The translations under genes and the position numbers were made by a program. A stretch of DNA of 64,000 bases from an uncultured Clostridia bacterium (GTDB lineage Bacteria; Bacillota; Clostridia; TANB77; CAG-465). Shown piece after piece: positions 1-8,518 of the stretch; the first letter of the stretch is position 1; every line of letters begins with the position of its first letter. The notes beneath the pieces are model-generated. The model did not search any database and was not told the DNA's origin. It worked only from the letters and a program-made list of their open reading frames with translations. The stretch is taken from assembly GCA_944388585.1 (NCBI GenBank), contig CALXJI010000001.1, positions 300,585 through 364,584 of the forward strand. Reading direction: 5' to 3'.

Positions 1-84
1 AGTCTTTTTTATGGTGCTTGGTTTATTATTCTTTTGTGAATTTGCCCTTAATCTAACATTTAAAGGTTTATTATTATTATCCAT
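1..84 (-). CDS. Partial CDS, N-terminal 28 residues of an unrecognised protein
   Basis: An ATG at 82-84 follows a strong AGGAGG ribosome binding site (about 91-96) and opens a frame with no stop through the window edge. The 28 visible residues begin MDNNNKPLNVRLRANSQKNN and are rich in Asn, Lys and Arg. I do not recognise them. The gene lies just downstream of the MazF-type toxin with a 25-base gap, so it is probably in the same transcript. Whether it could be an antitoxin cannot be judged from this fragment. Confidence 0.65.
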   Translation of the reverse strand, partial: MDNNNKPLNVRLRANSQKNNKPSTIKKT

Positions 85-109
85 TTTTTCCTCCTAATAT
101 ATTCTATTG

Positions 110-466
110 TTAAAATATATCTATTCCTCTTATGTTTAAATTTTTCTTTATCGCTTCTTTCACTTTTTCAAGATCTAGAGAAGAAATACTAGTAATTTTA
201 TTTATTAGTCTTCTTTTATCCAAAGTTCTTATTTGCTCGATTAGAGCTATTGATTTTTTCTCCAAACCTTTAGTATTTTCTAAAACTACATGTATAGGTA
301 AATCATTTTTGGTTAAACTAGAGGTAATAGGTACTATAACAACAGTTGGACTAAATTTATTTCCTTTATTGTTTTGAACAACTAATACAGGTCTTATACC
401 ATCTTGTTCACTTCCAATAGTAGGATTTAAATTAGCATAAAATATGTCACCTAATTTTATTTTCAA
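110..466 (-). CDS. ndoA: MazF/EndoA-type mRNA interferase toxin
   Basis: About 118 aa, the usual length for the PemK/MazF family. The N-terminus has the family signature GDIFYANLNPTIGSEQ followed by RPVLVVQNN, and the middle has ALIEQIRTLDKRR; these match the Bacillus EndoA pattern closely. The known activity is sequence-specific cleavage of single-stranded mRNA in the cytoplasm. I chose the TTG at 464-466 because a GGAGGT site lies nine bases upstream (476-482) and this gives the conserved KIKLGDIF start; a GTG at 493 would add nine residues encoded by the ribosome binding site itself. A ribbon-helix-helix antitoxin (EndoAI) normally precedes this gene; here the upstream gene is an unrelated anchored protein. 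Confidence 0.92.
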   Translation of the reverse strand: MKIKLGDIFYANLNPTIGSEQDGIRPVLVVQNNKGNKFSPTVVIVPITSSLTKNDLPIHVVLENTKGLEKKSIALIEQIRTLDKRRLINKITSISSLDLEKVKEAIKKNLNIRGIDIF

Positions 467-523
467 ATATACTTTACCTCCTTTATTATACACTATTTAA
501 CAATTTTAGTAAATAGTTTTATG

Positions 524-1171
524 TTATTTTTTGACTATGAAACTTTCAAATACTATTAAATACTGTTCCTTTCCATCTAAATTATATATTTTAATTTGAT
601 TGATTTTATCTTCATTTTTCGACATTTCTACATCAATATCTTTAATATTTGAGACAACCTCATTATCAGTATGAATTTTATATACAACATTTCCATCATT
701 TTCTATCTTTTTTATATTTCCTGATATTGAATTATTTCTTATACTATTTATAATGTTTATAACTGTAGAAAAAGACATAAAATTAGAATTTCCATAATCT
801 GACATCTTTTCAATTGCATATTTATAATCTATATTTTCCTTTGATATATTTATTTGATTATTTGTTATATTGATATTTAATATGTCATCTATGATATATG
901 TGTATTCATTTTGTAAAATATTTGTGATTTCTTTAACTTTATATGTATTAGTATTTTTATTGCTGTTTATTGTAATAGTATATTGCGCCTCATATTCTTC
1001 TACGTTAAAGAGATTTTCTTTATTAGATATACTCTCACTTTTTATTCCATTTTCTATACATATGTTATAAAAAGAATACATAATTATTACTACAGATATT
1101 AGTATAGAACACACCATTATTATTTTTACTTTAGTATCAAAATTAAAAGCAAATATTTTAATTTTTTTCAT
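524..1171 (-). CDS. Membrane-anchored protein, possibly GerS/LolA-like
   Basis: 215 aa. A basic N-terminus is followed by one hydrophobic segment (about residues 16-35) without a lipobox cysteine in the right place, then an extracytoplasmic domain rich in beta-strand-like alternation (YEAQYTITINSN, VYKIHTDNEVV). This resembles the lipoprotein-carrier (LolA) fold of the clostridial germination protein GerS. GerS-like genes often sit next to alr and ndoA in clostridia, and this one sits directly upstream of ndoA, which is the main support. The sequence is too divergent for a firm family call. The ATG has a GAGGAG site. If the assignment holds, it would be a sporulation or germination protein outside the membrane. 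Confidence 0.4.
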   Translation of the reverse strand: MKKIKIFAFNFDTKVKIIMVCSILISVVIIMYSFYNICIENGIKSESISNKENLFNVEEYEAQYTITINSNKNTNTYKVKEITNILQNEYTYIIDDILNINITNNQINISKENIDYKYAIEKMSDYGNSNFMSFSTVINIINSIRNNSISGNIKKIENDGNVVYKIHTDNEVVSNIKDIDVEMSKNEDKINQIKIYNLDGKEQYLIVFESFIVKK

Positions 1172-1206
1172 TACATCTCCTCTTTTAATAAATTATATTA
1201 AAAAAG

Positions 1207-1247
1207 CAAAAAAAAATAACTAATGCAAAAATTTGCATTAATTATTT
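1207..1247 (-). terminator. Intrinsic terminator after the beta-CASP gene
   Basis: The minus strand reads a stem of AATGCAAA pairing with TTGCATT, extended by flanking A/T pairs, and then a run of T residues (1208-1217). It lies directly after the stop codon at 1252. A weaker T-run on the plus side could make it bidirectional. Confidence 0.75.
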
Positions 1248-1251
1248 TTAT

Positions 1252-2868
1252 TTATTCTTGTTCGTTGACAGAATCTATTGCACTTTGTACATCTTTAAGT
1301 TTTAAGACTATGTTTTGTAAATATTCGTCTGTTACACTACTTTTTAAGTTTCTCTTTACATTGTTAGTCATTCCATCAATTTCTTCTTTTAATGATGCCA
1401 TAAGCTCTAATATGTTAAATCTCGTAGCTTTATATGAATTCTTTCTATCAGCAATTAGTGTTCCATTTATATCATAGCATTCTTCATATGATGGGATTAC
1501 ACAATTTATCCTAAATCCTTGCTCTATATACTCTTTTAAAACAGTTTGCGCTTCTACTTCACCATGAACTATAAATATCTGATTAGGTTTATTTTTCATT
1601 GCTCCTATCCAATTTAAAAGTCCATCTCTGTCCGCATGACCAGAAAAAGCATCTAAATACTTTATTTCAGCTACTACTGCTATTTCTTCGCCAAAAATCT
1701 TTACTAATTTTTCACCATTTAATATTTTTCTACCTAAAGTACCTTCTGCTTGATATCCAACAAACAAAACTGTACATTCAGGTCTATATAAATTATGTTT
1801 TAAATGATGCTTTATCCTACCAACCTCACACATTCCACTTGCAGATATTATTATTTTTGGAGTCATATCATCATTTAAAGCTTGTGATTCTTCAGATGTT
1901 TCTACAAAATGTAAATTATCAAAAGTTAAAGGATTATCTCCTCTTTTTAAATATTCAATTGTCTCTTGATCATAATACTCAAATTGAGATGCAAATATCT
2001 TTGTTGCATTAACTGCTAAAGGACTATCAACATATACTGGGATTGTAGCTAAAAATTCCTTTTGTGGATGGTGTGCTAATGCTTTATTAATTTCATATAA
2101 TACCTCTTGTGTTCTTTCAACAGCAAAAGAAGGTATAACTACATTTCCTCCTCTTTTTATAGTATCAATTACTATATTTATAAACTTATCTGATTGATCT
2201 TCCATACTGCTATGTAGTCTATCTCCATAAGTAGATTCTGTAACAAGTATATCCGCTCCATCAATTGTTACTGGATCATTTATTATTGGTAAATTAGTAT
2301 TACCTAAATCTCCTGTAAATACTAATTTTTTCTCTTCACCATTTTCAGTAAGATATAATTCAACTATGGCAGATCCTAACATATGTCCTGCATCTTTTAA
2401 TACAAACGATATATTATCATTTATTTTTATTTTATTGTTATAGTCAATTCCTGTAATTATATCTATACAATCTATTGCATCTTGCTCAGTATAAATTGGA
2501 TCATTTGGTTTTTTACCAGCACGCATTCTTTTTCTATTTACCCACTCAATTTCTTTTTCTTGAATATGTCCACTATCTGGTAGCATAATTTTACAAAGAT
2601 CTCTCGTTGCATTAGTACAATATACTGTATTTCTAAATCCATCTTTATATAATTTAGGTATTCTTCCACTGTGATCTATATGTGCATGCGTAAGAATTAC
2701 AAATTCAATTTCATTTAAATCAAAAGGAAAATCTTCATAATTTAACATTTGATTTGTCAAATTTCCTTGAAAAAGACCACAATCAATTAAAAATTTATGT
2801 CCTTCTACTTCTACTAAATGACAAGAACCAGTTACCTCTTTTGCAGCTCCATAAAATGTTATGTTCAT
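1252..2868 (-). CDS. Metallo-beta-lactamase/beta-CASP RNA-processing exonuclease-like protein
   Basis: 538 aa, with the architecture of the YSH1/CPSF-73-like group (COG1236). The metal-binding motif HAHIDH is at residues 61-66. Further metal ligands appear in DAGHMLGSA and FTGDLG, the beta-CASP insertion follows ESTYGDRLH, and the C-terminal RMMBL region contains DAFSGHADRDGL. Members of the family are nucleases or nuclease-like hydrolases acting on RNA in the cytoplasm; the exact substrate here is unknown. It has a GAGGTTGGAG ribosome binding site and its own promoter (2895-2923), and lies downstream of priA in the same direction. Confidence 0.88.
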   Translation of the reverse strand: MNITFYGAAKEVTGSCHLVEVEGHKFLIDCGLFQGNLTNQMLNYEDFPFDLNEIEFVILTHAHIDHSGRIPKLYKDGFRNTVYCTNATRDLCKIMLPDSGHIQEKEIEWVNRKRMRAGKKPNDPIYTEQDAIDCIDIITGIDYNNKIKINDNISFVLKDAGHMLGSAIVELYLTENGEEKKLVFTGDLGNTNLPIINDPVTIDGADILVTESTYGDRLHSSMEDQSDKFINIVIDTIKRGGNVVIPSFAVERTQEVLYEINKALAHHPQKEFLATIPVYVDSPLAVNATKIFASQFEYYDQETIEYLKRGDNPLTFDNLHFVETSEESQALNDDMTPKIIISASGMCEVGRIKHHLKHNLYRPECTVLFVGYQAEGTLGRKILNGEKLVKIFGEEIAVVAEIKYLDAFSGHADRDGLLNWIGAMKNKPNQIFIVHGEVEAQTVLKEYIEQGFRINCVIPSYEECYDINGTLIADRKNSYKATRFNILELMASLKEEIDGMTNNVKRNLKSSVTDEYLQNIVLKLKDVQSAIDSVNEQE

Positions 2869-2894
2869 ATTATCTCCAACCTCTCATAATATTA

Positions 2895-2923
2895 CTTATA
2901 TTATAAAAAATAACTTTTTTCAA
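2895..2923 (-). promoter_or_regulatory. Sigma-A type promoter for the beta-CASP gene
   Basis: The minus strand reads TTGAAA (2918-2923), a 17-base spacer and TATAAG (2895-2900), between the priA stop and the downstream start codon. Confidence 0.55.
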
Positions 2924-2930
2924 TATATTA

Positions 2931-5174
2931 TCATATAAATATTGGATTTTTTGTTACAGACATTGATACGGTACTTTTCTTTTTAGTATTATATATTTTT
3001 ATTTTATTATAAATAATACTATAAATTTTCGAATTTAATCTTGCTTTTATCATTACATTAATTCTAAATCTATTATTTAATCTTTGAATATATGGAGATT
3101 TGGGTGAAAATACTCTATATTCATTTTGATTATCAAAATTTAAAATATTATATAATTTTTCAGCTTCTGCTTTTACTTCTTTAAAATCTTTTCCACTTAT
3201 CTCAAATAATAATATATCAATAAATGGTGGATATCCAAATGTCTTTCTATAATCTATTTCCATTTTGTAAAAATCAGTATAACTGTTATTTTTTACTGCC
3301 TGTATTATATAATTTTCACTATCACTTGTTTGTATTAGTACTCTTCCTGCCTTTTTTCCTCTTCCTGCTCTTCCTGATACTTGATAAATATTTTGAAAAG
3401 CTCGCTCAGATGATGAAAAATCATTCATTGCAAGAAGTGCATCAGCACCTATTATCCCAACAAGTGTTACATTAGGCATATCATGTCCTTTACTTATCAT
3501 CTGAGTTCCAATTAATATATCAATACTTTCATTTTTAAACTTATCTAATATTTTTTGTTGCGAATCTCGAGCAACAGTAGTATCTGCATCCATTCTTAAA
3601 ATTGATGCACTTGGAAATAGCTCTTTTAGCTCTTCCTCTAATTTCTCAGTTCCAAGTTCATAGCTTGAAATTTCTTCTCCTCCACATTTTGGACAAATTC
3701 TTATATTTTTTTCTACATGAGAACAATAATGACAAAGTAACAAACCATTTGCTTTATGATAAGTCATTGCTACATCACAATTTGGACAATTAAATACATA
3801 TCCACAACTCTTACATGTAAGATATGAATTATATCCTCTTTTATTTAAAAATAATATTGTTTGTTCTTTATTTTTTATATTTTCACTAATAGCTTCTTTA
3901 AGTTTTATAGAAATATTAGAAGTGTTTCCAAGCACCCTATCTTCTTTTAAATCAACAATTTCTACATCTGGAAGTTTAGCGGAAGCTGCCCTATTTTTCA
4001 TTTCAAAAAGTTCTATTGTTCCGTTTAAAGCTTTTGTATAGGTACCAATTTCAGGAGTAGCACTTCCAAGTACTAATACAGCATTATTTTCTTTACAAAT
4101 ATATGCTGCAATATCTTTTGTAGAATATTTAGGCTTTGTTTGTGAATAGTAACTTGTATCATGTTCCTCATCAATTATTATTAGTCCAATATCATCAATT
4201 GGTGCAAAAATTGCAGATCTTGCTCCAACTACTATATTTACTTCTCCTCTTTTTATTCTTTTATATTCATCTTTTCTTTGAGAAATTGTCATTTTACTAT
4301 GTAAAATTGCTATATCATTTCCAAATCTTGAAACAAATCTTTCAACTGTTTGATATGTAAGCGATATTTCAGGAACAAGTACAATAGCTTTTCTTCCTTG
4401 AATAAGTACTCTATCAATAAGTTGTAAATATACCTCTGTTTTTCCACTTCCAGTAACTCCATGAATTAAACATTGCTTATACTCTTCATCATATATATAT
4501 TTACTAATATTGTCTATAACATATTTTTGCTCATCAGTAGGTCTTAGAGGCTCTGTTCTTTTTATATTTAGTTCATTTAAAAAATCTATTTGTTTATCTA
4601 CTTTTTCTATTTTTACATATCCATTTTTTTGTGCAGTATTTATCACACTTCTTGAAATTGAAAGGCCATCAATAATATCATTTACTAAAACATATTCATT
4701 ATACATTAAAAAAGTTAAAAGTTGTATTTGCTTTGCACTTTTAATAATATTTGATTGAATATCTTGCATTATTTCATCATGAGACTTTGTAAGAATAATT
4801 ACATTATCCTTTCTAGTGTCAATACTTTTACTACTATTTTTAGATTTTGTACCTGGCGGTAACATTAATTTTAATGCATCATATACATTACAAAAATATA
4901 TATAAGCTATGTATTTTGCAAGTTTTAATCTTTTTTCATCTATATATGATATATCATCTAATATAGATGATATATACTTTAATTTATATTTCGGATTTTC
5001 AATACTTTCTTCAAGTTTTACTACAATTCCTTCTTCTAAATTTTTACCTCTTCCAAAGCTTACGCTTACTCTTTTCCCTACTTCTATATCATTTAACATA
5101 TCATCTGGTACTAAATAATCATATACTTTATTTAGTGAATTTACAGATGTATTTATTAATATTTTAGCTATCAT
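2931..5174 (-). CDS. priA: Primosomal protein N', replication restart helicase PriA
   Basis: 747 aa, slightly shorter than the usual 730-810 range. The N-terminal DNA-binding part (about 1-105) is followed by a winged-helix-like region, the Walker A motif GVTGSGKT (239-246), the Walker B box DEEH (335-338), and eight zinc-binding cysteines in the pattern CKSC, CPNC, CHYC, CPKC (454-497). The SAT motif is at LGSATPE. PriA recognises stalled forks and reloads the replicative helicase. It starts at an ATG behind AGAGGTG and has a consensus promoter of its own. In many Firmicutes priA follows gmk, rpoZ and coaBC; here rpoZ and a CMP kinase-like gene precede it and coaBC is missing. Confidence 0.96.
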   Translation of the reverse strand: MIAKILINTSVNSLNKVYDYLVPDDMLNDIEVGKRVSVSFGRGKNLEEGIVVKLEESIENPKYKLKYISSILDDISYIDEKRLKLAKYIAYIYFCNVYDALKLMLPPGTKSKNSSKSIDTRKDNVIILTKSHDEIMQDIQSNIIKSAKQIQLLTFLMYNEYVLVNDIIDGLSISRSVINTAQKNGYVKIEKVDKQIDFLNELNIKRTEPLRPTDEQKYVIDNISKYIYDEEYKQCLIHGVTGSGKTEVYLQLIDRVLIQGRKAIVLVPEISLTYQTVERFVSRFGNDIAILHSKMTISQRKDEYKRIKRGEVNIVVGARSAIFAPIDDIGLIIIDEEHDTSYYSQTKPKYSTKDIAAYICKENNAVLVLGSATPEIGTYTKALNGTIELFEMKNRAASAKLPDVEIVDLKEDRVLGNTSNISIKLKEAISENIKNKEQTILFLNKRGYNSYLTCKSCGYVFNCPNCDVAMTYHKANGLLLCHYCSHVEKNIRICPKCGGEEISSYELGTEKLEEELKELFPSASILRMDADTTVARDSQQKILDKFKNESIDILIGTQMISKGHDMPNVTLVGIIGADALLAMNDFSSSERAFQNIYQVSGRAGRGKKAGRVLIQTSDSENYIIQAVKNNSYTDFYKMEIDYRKTFGYPPFIDILLFEISGKDFKEVKAEAEKLYNILNFDNQNEYRVFSPKSPYIQRLNNRFRINVMIKARLNSKIYSIIYNKIKIYNTKKKSTVSMSVTKNPIFI

Positions 5175-5192
5175 TTCACACCTCTAGTTAAT

Positions 5193-5221
5193 ATTATATA
5201 GTAGTTATTTTTTAGTGTCAA
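5193..5221 (-). promoter_or_regulatory. Consensus sigma-A promoter for priA
   Basis: The minus strand reads TTGACA (5216-5221), a 17-base spacer and TATAAT (5193-5198): both hexamers match the consensus exactly. It follows the terminator of the upstream gene. Confidence 0.75.
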
Positions 5222-5246
5222 GAAAAAAACATCTGTTTTTTAGGTC

Positions 5247-5279
5247 AAAAAAAATACTTCAAAAAAGTGAAGTATTTTT
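5247..5279 (-). terminator. Intrinsic terminator after the CMP kinase-like gene
   Basis: The minus strand forms a stem of AATACTTCAC with GTGAAGTATT-like pairing (loop of T residues), followed by TTTTTTTT. The stem overlaps the stop codon at 5278. Confidence 0.75.
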
Positions 5280-5838
5280 ATTTATTTTCTAACCATTTAT
5301 TATACTCTTTTAATATTTTTTCAGCCACTTTCTCAGGTGTTATATTTGTAGTATCAATTACCAAATCATAATTGGACATATCATCTCTTTTTACACCATA
5401 TGTTTTTAAATATCTCGTATTTTCCTGTTCATATCTATACTTAATATCTTCTTTTGCCTTTTGTATTGACTCATATTTTTCAGTATCTTCTCTTAAAGAG
5501 TCGTTATACGCTCTTTTAGCAGCTTCATCTAAATCTACTTTTAAATATATTTTAAAAGATTGTGGTACTGCATAAAAACCAAGTCTTGCATCAATAATTA
5601 AATTATCATGAGTTTTAGAATATTCAGCTGCACTTTTTTCAACTTGTCTATCTATTTCTTCATGTTGATTCAAATATTCTTGAAATTCTACTATAGACAT
5701 ATTCATTTCTTTTGCAAGTTTTCTAACATATTCACCGTTTCTATATATAGTATATCCTAACTCTTTTTGAAGTAATTTTGTTACAGTTCCTTTACCACTT
5801 GCTATATCTCCTGCTATAGTTATAATATGTATATTCAT
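5278..5838 (-). CDS. Archaeal-type cytidylate (CMP) kinase-like protein
   Basis: 186 aa. The P-loop is GDIASGKGT (about residues 10-18). The rest follows the short, archaeal-type CMP kinase: RNGEYVRKLAKEMNMSIVEF, an IDARLGFY segment, then ENTRYLKTYG and NYDLVIDTTN near the C-terminus. Such enzymes move phosphate from ATP to CMP or dCMP in the cytoplasm. Its ribosome binding site AAGGAG lies inside the last codons of rpoZ, and the start codon comes four bases after the rpoZ stop, so translation is probably coupled. It occupies the place where gmk or coaBC would be expected near rpoZ and priA. Nucleotide specificity cannot be proven by reading alone. Confidence 0.8.
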   Translation of the reverse strand: MNIHIITIAGDIASGKGTVTKLLQKELGYTIYRNGEYVRKLAKEMNMSIVEFQEYLNQHEEIDRQVEKSAAEYSKTHDNLIIDARLGFYAVPQSFKIYLKVDLDEAAKRAYNDSLREDTEKYESIQKAKEDIKYRYEQENTRYLKTYGVKRDDMSNYDLVIDTTNITPEKVAEKILKEYNKWLENK

Positions 5839-5842
5839 AAAA

Positions 5843-6151
5843 TTACTCCTTATCTTTTTCTTGCATAGCTTCTTGAGCTTCTTTTATCTCTCTTTCCATT
5901 TCTGATTCTGGAGTAACAGCATATTCTCCTTTTATTTTTACATATACTTTTCCTTCTGCAATCTCCTTTGCAGCAATATCTACAGCATCTGACATATCCT
6001 CAGTAAATTCTGTATTTTTTTCTTTGCATTCTTTTCTTTTAGCAGATCTTGCAGATTCAATTTGTCTTGCTCTTTTTGCTAAAGCAAGTACAGACTCATA
6101 TCTATTTCCAACTTTAGGTACTACTTCTTTTACATTTGGCTTTGATAACAT
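5843..6151 (-). CDS. rpoZ: DNA-directed RNA polymerase omega subunit
   Basis: 102 aa. The N-terminus MLSKPNVKEVVPKVGNRYES and the following ALAKRARQ, then DAVDIAAKEIAEGKV, are the conserved omega signature. Omega binds the beta-prime subunit and helps RNA polymerase assembly. I place the start at the ATG at 6149-6151, which has an AAAGGGGA site; a TTG at 6169 would translate the ribosome binding site. The acidic, charged C-terminal tail (about residues 70-102) is longer than in Bacillus omega. It leads a two-gene unit with the CMP kinase-like gene and has a good promoter at 6182-6210. Confidence 0.93.
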   Translation of the reverse strand: MLSKPNVKEVVPKVGNRYESVLALAKRARQIESARSAKRKECKEKNTEFTEDMSDAVDIAAKEIAEGKVYVKIKGEYAVTPESEMEREIKEAQEAMQEKDKE

Positions 6152-6181
6152 TTTTATTTCCCCTTTCAAACTATAATATAT

Positions 6182-6210
6182 ATTATATAATATTTTACGT
6201 AATTTGTAAA
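6182..6210 (-). promoter_or_regulatory. Sigma-A promoter for rpoZ
   Basis: The minus strand reads TTTACA (6205-6210), a 17-base spacer and TATAAT (6182-6187), about 30 bases upstream of the rpoZ start codon. Confidence 0.7.
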
Positions 6211-6223
6211 TATCTAATGTAAA

Positions 6224-7093
6224 CTAAAATTCACATATTGTTGTAATTCCACATGGTAAAAATAAATTTTGACTTTTTACTTTCAGTCCTATCTCATCAA
6301 AACTAATATTATATTTTCTGTCTGTAATTGCATAATTTATAACATTAGATATAATTGTACCAGATAATCCTCCTGTATATGTATTCACAATCATAAATAA
6401 TGGATTATCAGATAAAAGTTTAGAGCATAACTCAATTAATTCAAAAATATTTTTCTCGATACTCCATACTTCTCCATTTTTTCCTCTACCATATGAAGGA
6501 GGATCCATTATTATACAGTCATACTTATTTCCTCTTCTTATTTCTCTTTTTACAAATTTTATTACATCATCAACTAAAAATCTTACAGGTCTGTCTTTTA
6601 GTCCACTAGATATTAAATTTTCTTTTGCCCAGTTTGTCATACCTTGAGAGGAGTCTACATGACATACCTTAGCTCCTGCATATGCACAAGCAATACTTGC
6701 ACCACCAGTATAAGCAAATAAATTTAATACATTTATTTCTCTTCCTTTTTTTGTTTCTTTAGAAATTTTATCTATCATATAGTCCCAGTTTACACTTTGC
6801 TCAGGGAAAAGTCCAGTATGCTTAAATCCCATTGGTTTTAAGTTAAATATTAAATCTTTATACTTTACCAACCAACTATCTTCCATCTTTTTAAGCCTTT
6901 CCCAATGTCCTCCACCACTAGAGCTTCTAATATATCTTGCATGAGCCATGCTCCATAGTTTTTCATCCTTTTTCTTAGTCCATACAATTTGTGGATCCGG
7001 ACGTATTAAAATGTATTTTCCCCATCTTTCAAGTTTTTCACCATCAGACATATCTAATAGTTCATAATCTTTTAAATCCTTGCTATAACGCAT
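6224..7093 (-). CDS. Class I SAM-dependent methyltransferase, RlmI/RlmK-like
   Basis: 289 aa. The SAM-binding motif I is LNLFAYTGGASIACAYAGA, the acidic motif II is HVDSSQGM, and motif IV is DPPSYGRG, the combination seen in the 23S rRNA cytosine methyltransferase group (RlmI, RlmK and PUA-less relatives). The N-terminal part with SSSGGGHWERL is a short substrate-recognition region; no PUA domain is visible. The likely substrate is rRNA or another RNA, by family only. The ATG follows GAGGAGA at 7101-7107. The gene is divergent from ylbJ, with only 30 bases between the start codons. Confidence 0.85.
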   Translation of the reverse strand: MRYSKDLKDYELLDMSDGEKLERWGKYILIRPDPQIVWTKKKDEKLWSMAHARYIRSSSGGGHWERLKKMEDSWLVKYKDLIFNLKPMGFKHTGLFPEQSVNWDYMIDKISKETKKGREINVLNLFAYTGGASIACAYAGAKVCHVDSSQGMTNWAKENLISSGLKDRPVRFLVDDVIKFVKREIRRGNKYDCIIMDPPSYGRGKNGEVWSIEKNIFELIELCSKLLSDNPLFMIVNTYTGGLSGTIISNVINYAITDRKYNISFDEIGLKVKSQNLFLPCGITTICEF

Positions 7094-7123
7094 ATTATTT
7101 TCTCCTCTTTCATAAATATTACT

Positions 7124-8185
7124 ATGATTACATTAAACAAAAAATATATAAAAATATCTATATTTATAATATGTTTAGTTTTATTGTTTGCCTTTCAAAA
7201 AACAAATTATTTATCTGTTAAAAGCACAGTAGAAATATTCTTAAGCTCAGTTTTACCATCTCTTTTTCCATTTATATTATTTACAAATATTATTACAAAA
7301 AGTAATATTATAAACTTGATTACCAGCATATTTAAAAAATTTAATAATATAATGTCAGTAATTATAATTGGTTTTTTGTGTGGATATCCAATGGGTGCTA
7401 AAACCACATATGAATACTATGAAAATAATAAGATAACAAAAAAACAAGCATATTTTTTAATGTCATTTGCTAATAACTGCAATCCAATATTTATATTATC
7501 CACTATAGGTATTTGTGTATTTAATAATTTATCTATAGGAATAATACTATGTATAAGTCATTATTTAAGTGCATTACTTATTGGAATTATATATTTTTTG
7601 CATAATAATATTATACACGAAAATGTAGGAAAATCAAATATAATTAATAAAAATAAAGGTAAAATACTACATAAAAATGTTTTTGAAATAGTAGATGAAT
7701 CTATAAAATCAACATTAATAGTTCTTGGAAATATATTTTCGTTTATACTTATATTTAACCTACTATTTAGTATTATAGAGACAATTTTGCTAAAACTTAA
7801 TATTCAAAATAGTATAATATATACTTTATCTGCACTTTTTGAAGTTACAAATGGATGTAGACTTATTTATTTAAATAGTGGTCTTTTACTAAATATGATA
7901 ATTTGTATAACATCATTTATGCTAGGTTTTAGTGGACTTTCTATAATATTTCAAGTATTTTCTTGTATATATAAAGCTAATATACAATTGTCTCATATTG
8001 TTAAATATAAATTAATTCAGGGAATATTATCATTTATAATTACATATTTTATTGTTAATATCAAAAATATACCAAATAAATGTACAATAAATTTAAGTAA
8101 TTTTTCTACTACCTCTTATTTTATAATAATTGTTTCTTTATTATTTATATTTGTATATTCATTAAAAAAAGTAACTCAAAAATAA
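7124..8185 (+). CDS. ylbJ: Sporulation integral membrane protein YlbJ
   Basis: 353 aa with about eight to ten predicted membrane segments. The family hallmarks are the gate-type motifs PSLFPFILF, GFLCGYPMGAK and SFANNCNPIFIL, typical of YlbJ and related nucleoside-gate proteins. In Bacillus, YlbJ is made in the mother cell and is needed for heat-resistant spores. The ATG at 7124 has no convincing ribosome binding site upstream, so the start is less certain than the reading frame. The promoter must lie in or near the divergent methyltransferase gene. Confidence 0.85.
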   Translation: MITLNKKYIKISIFIICLVLLFAFQKTNYLSVKSTVEIFLSSVLPSLFPFILFTNIITKSNIINLITSIFKKFNNIMSVIIIGFLCGYPMGAKTTYEYYENNKITKKQAYFLMSFANNCNPIFILSTIGICVFNNLSIGIILCISHYLSALLIGIIYFLHNNIIHENVGKSNIINKNKGKILHKNVFEIVDESIKSTLIVLGNIFSFILIFNLLFSIIETILLKLNIQNSIIYTLSALFEVTNGCRLIYLNSGLLLNMIICITSFMLGFSGLSIIFQVFSCIYKANIQLSHIVKYKLIQGILSFIITYFIVNIKNIPNKCTINLSNFSTTSYFIIIVSLLFIFVYSLKKVTQK

Positions 8186-8225
8186 TTAAATTTTCAAGTT
8201 ACTCTATATAAATTAAAGAAGGGGG

Positions 8226-8242
8226 GTAAACTTAAAGTTTAC
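8226..8242. repeat. 17-bp perfect palindrome, possible operator
   Basis: GTAAACTT and AAGTTTAC flank a single central A. The right arm overlaps the -35 hexamer TTTACA of the promoter for the 72-aa protein, the position of a repressor site. The binding protein is unknown. It directly follows a run of six G residues. Confidence 0.5.
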
Positions 8243-8266
8243 ATTAATATTATATACAATTAGATT
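8238..8266 (+). promoter_or_regulatory. Sigma-A type promoter for the 72-aa protein gene
   Basis: TTTACA (8238-8243), a 17-base spacer and TAGATT (8261-8266) lie about 35 bases upstream of the start codon. A sigma-E-like reading of TATACAAT nearby was considered but has no matching -35 region. Confidence 0.5.
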
Positions 8267-8299
8267 TTTTTTATTCATAATTTTTTAGGAGGTGATTAA

Positions 8300-8518
8300 A
8301 TGGATAAAAATCAGCCATTTTTCGATCCATATAACTTTAGTATGCAAAATCAAATGGCACAACAAAATCAAATTGATCCAGCACTAAATGGAATAGATAA
8401 TATAGGCAATCCAATGATGTACTATGAACAACAATACATGTATTATAGATATTTAACACAAATGTTAGAATATAAAATAAAGTTAAAGGAATATGAAAAC
8501 TTAAATAAGCAAAATTAA
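8300..8518 (+). CDS. Small Gln/Tyr/Met-rich protein of unknown function
   Basis: 72 aa, starting at an ATG behind the strong site AGGAGGTGATT. It is soluble, with many Gln, Asn, Tyr and Met residues (for example MYYEQQYMYYRYLTQMLEY), and a charged C-terminal helix. The composition recalls small spore-coat proteins, and it follows ylbJ, but that is only a suggestion. It has its own promoter, an overlapping palindrome and a terminator, so it is a monocistronic, regulated gene. No known family recognised. Confidence 0.7.
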   Translation: MDKNQPFFDPYNFSMQNQMAQQNQIDPALNGIDNIGNPMMYYEQQYMYYRYLTQMLEYKIKLKEYENLNKQN

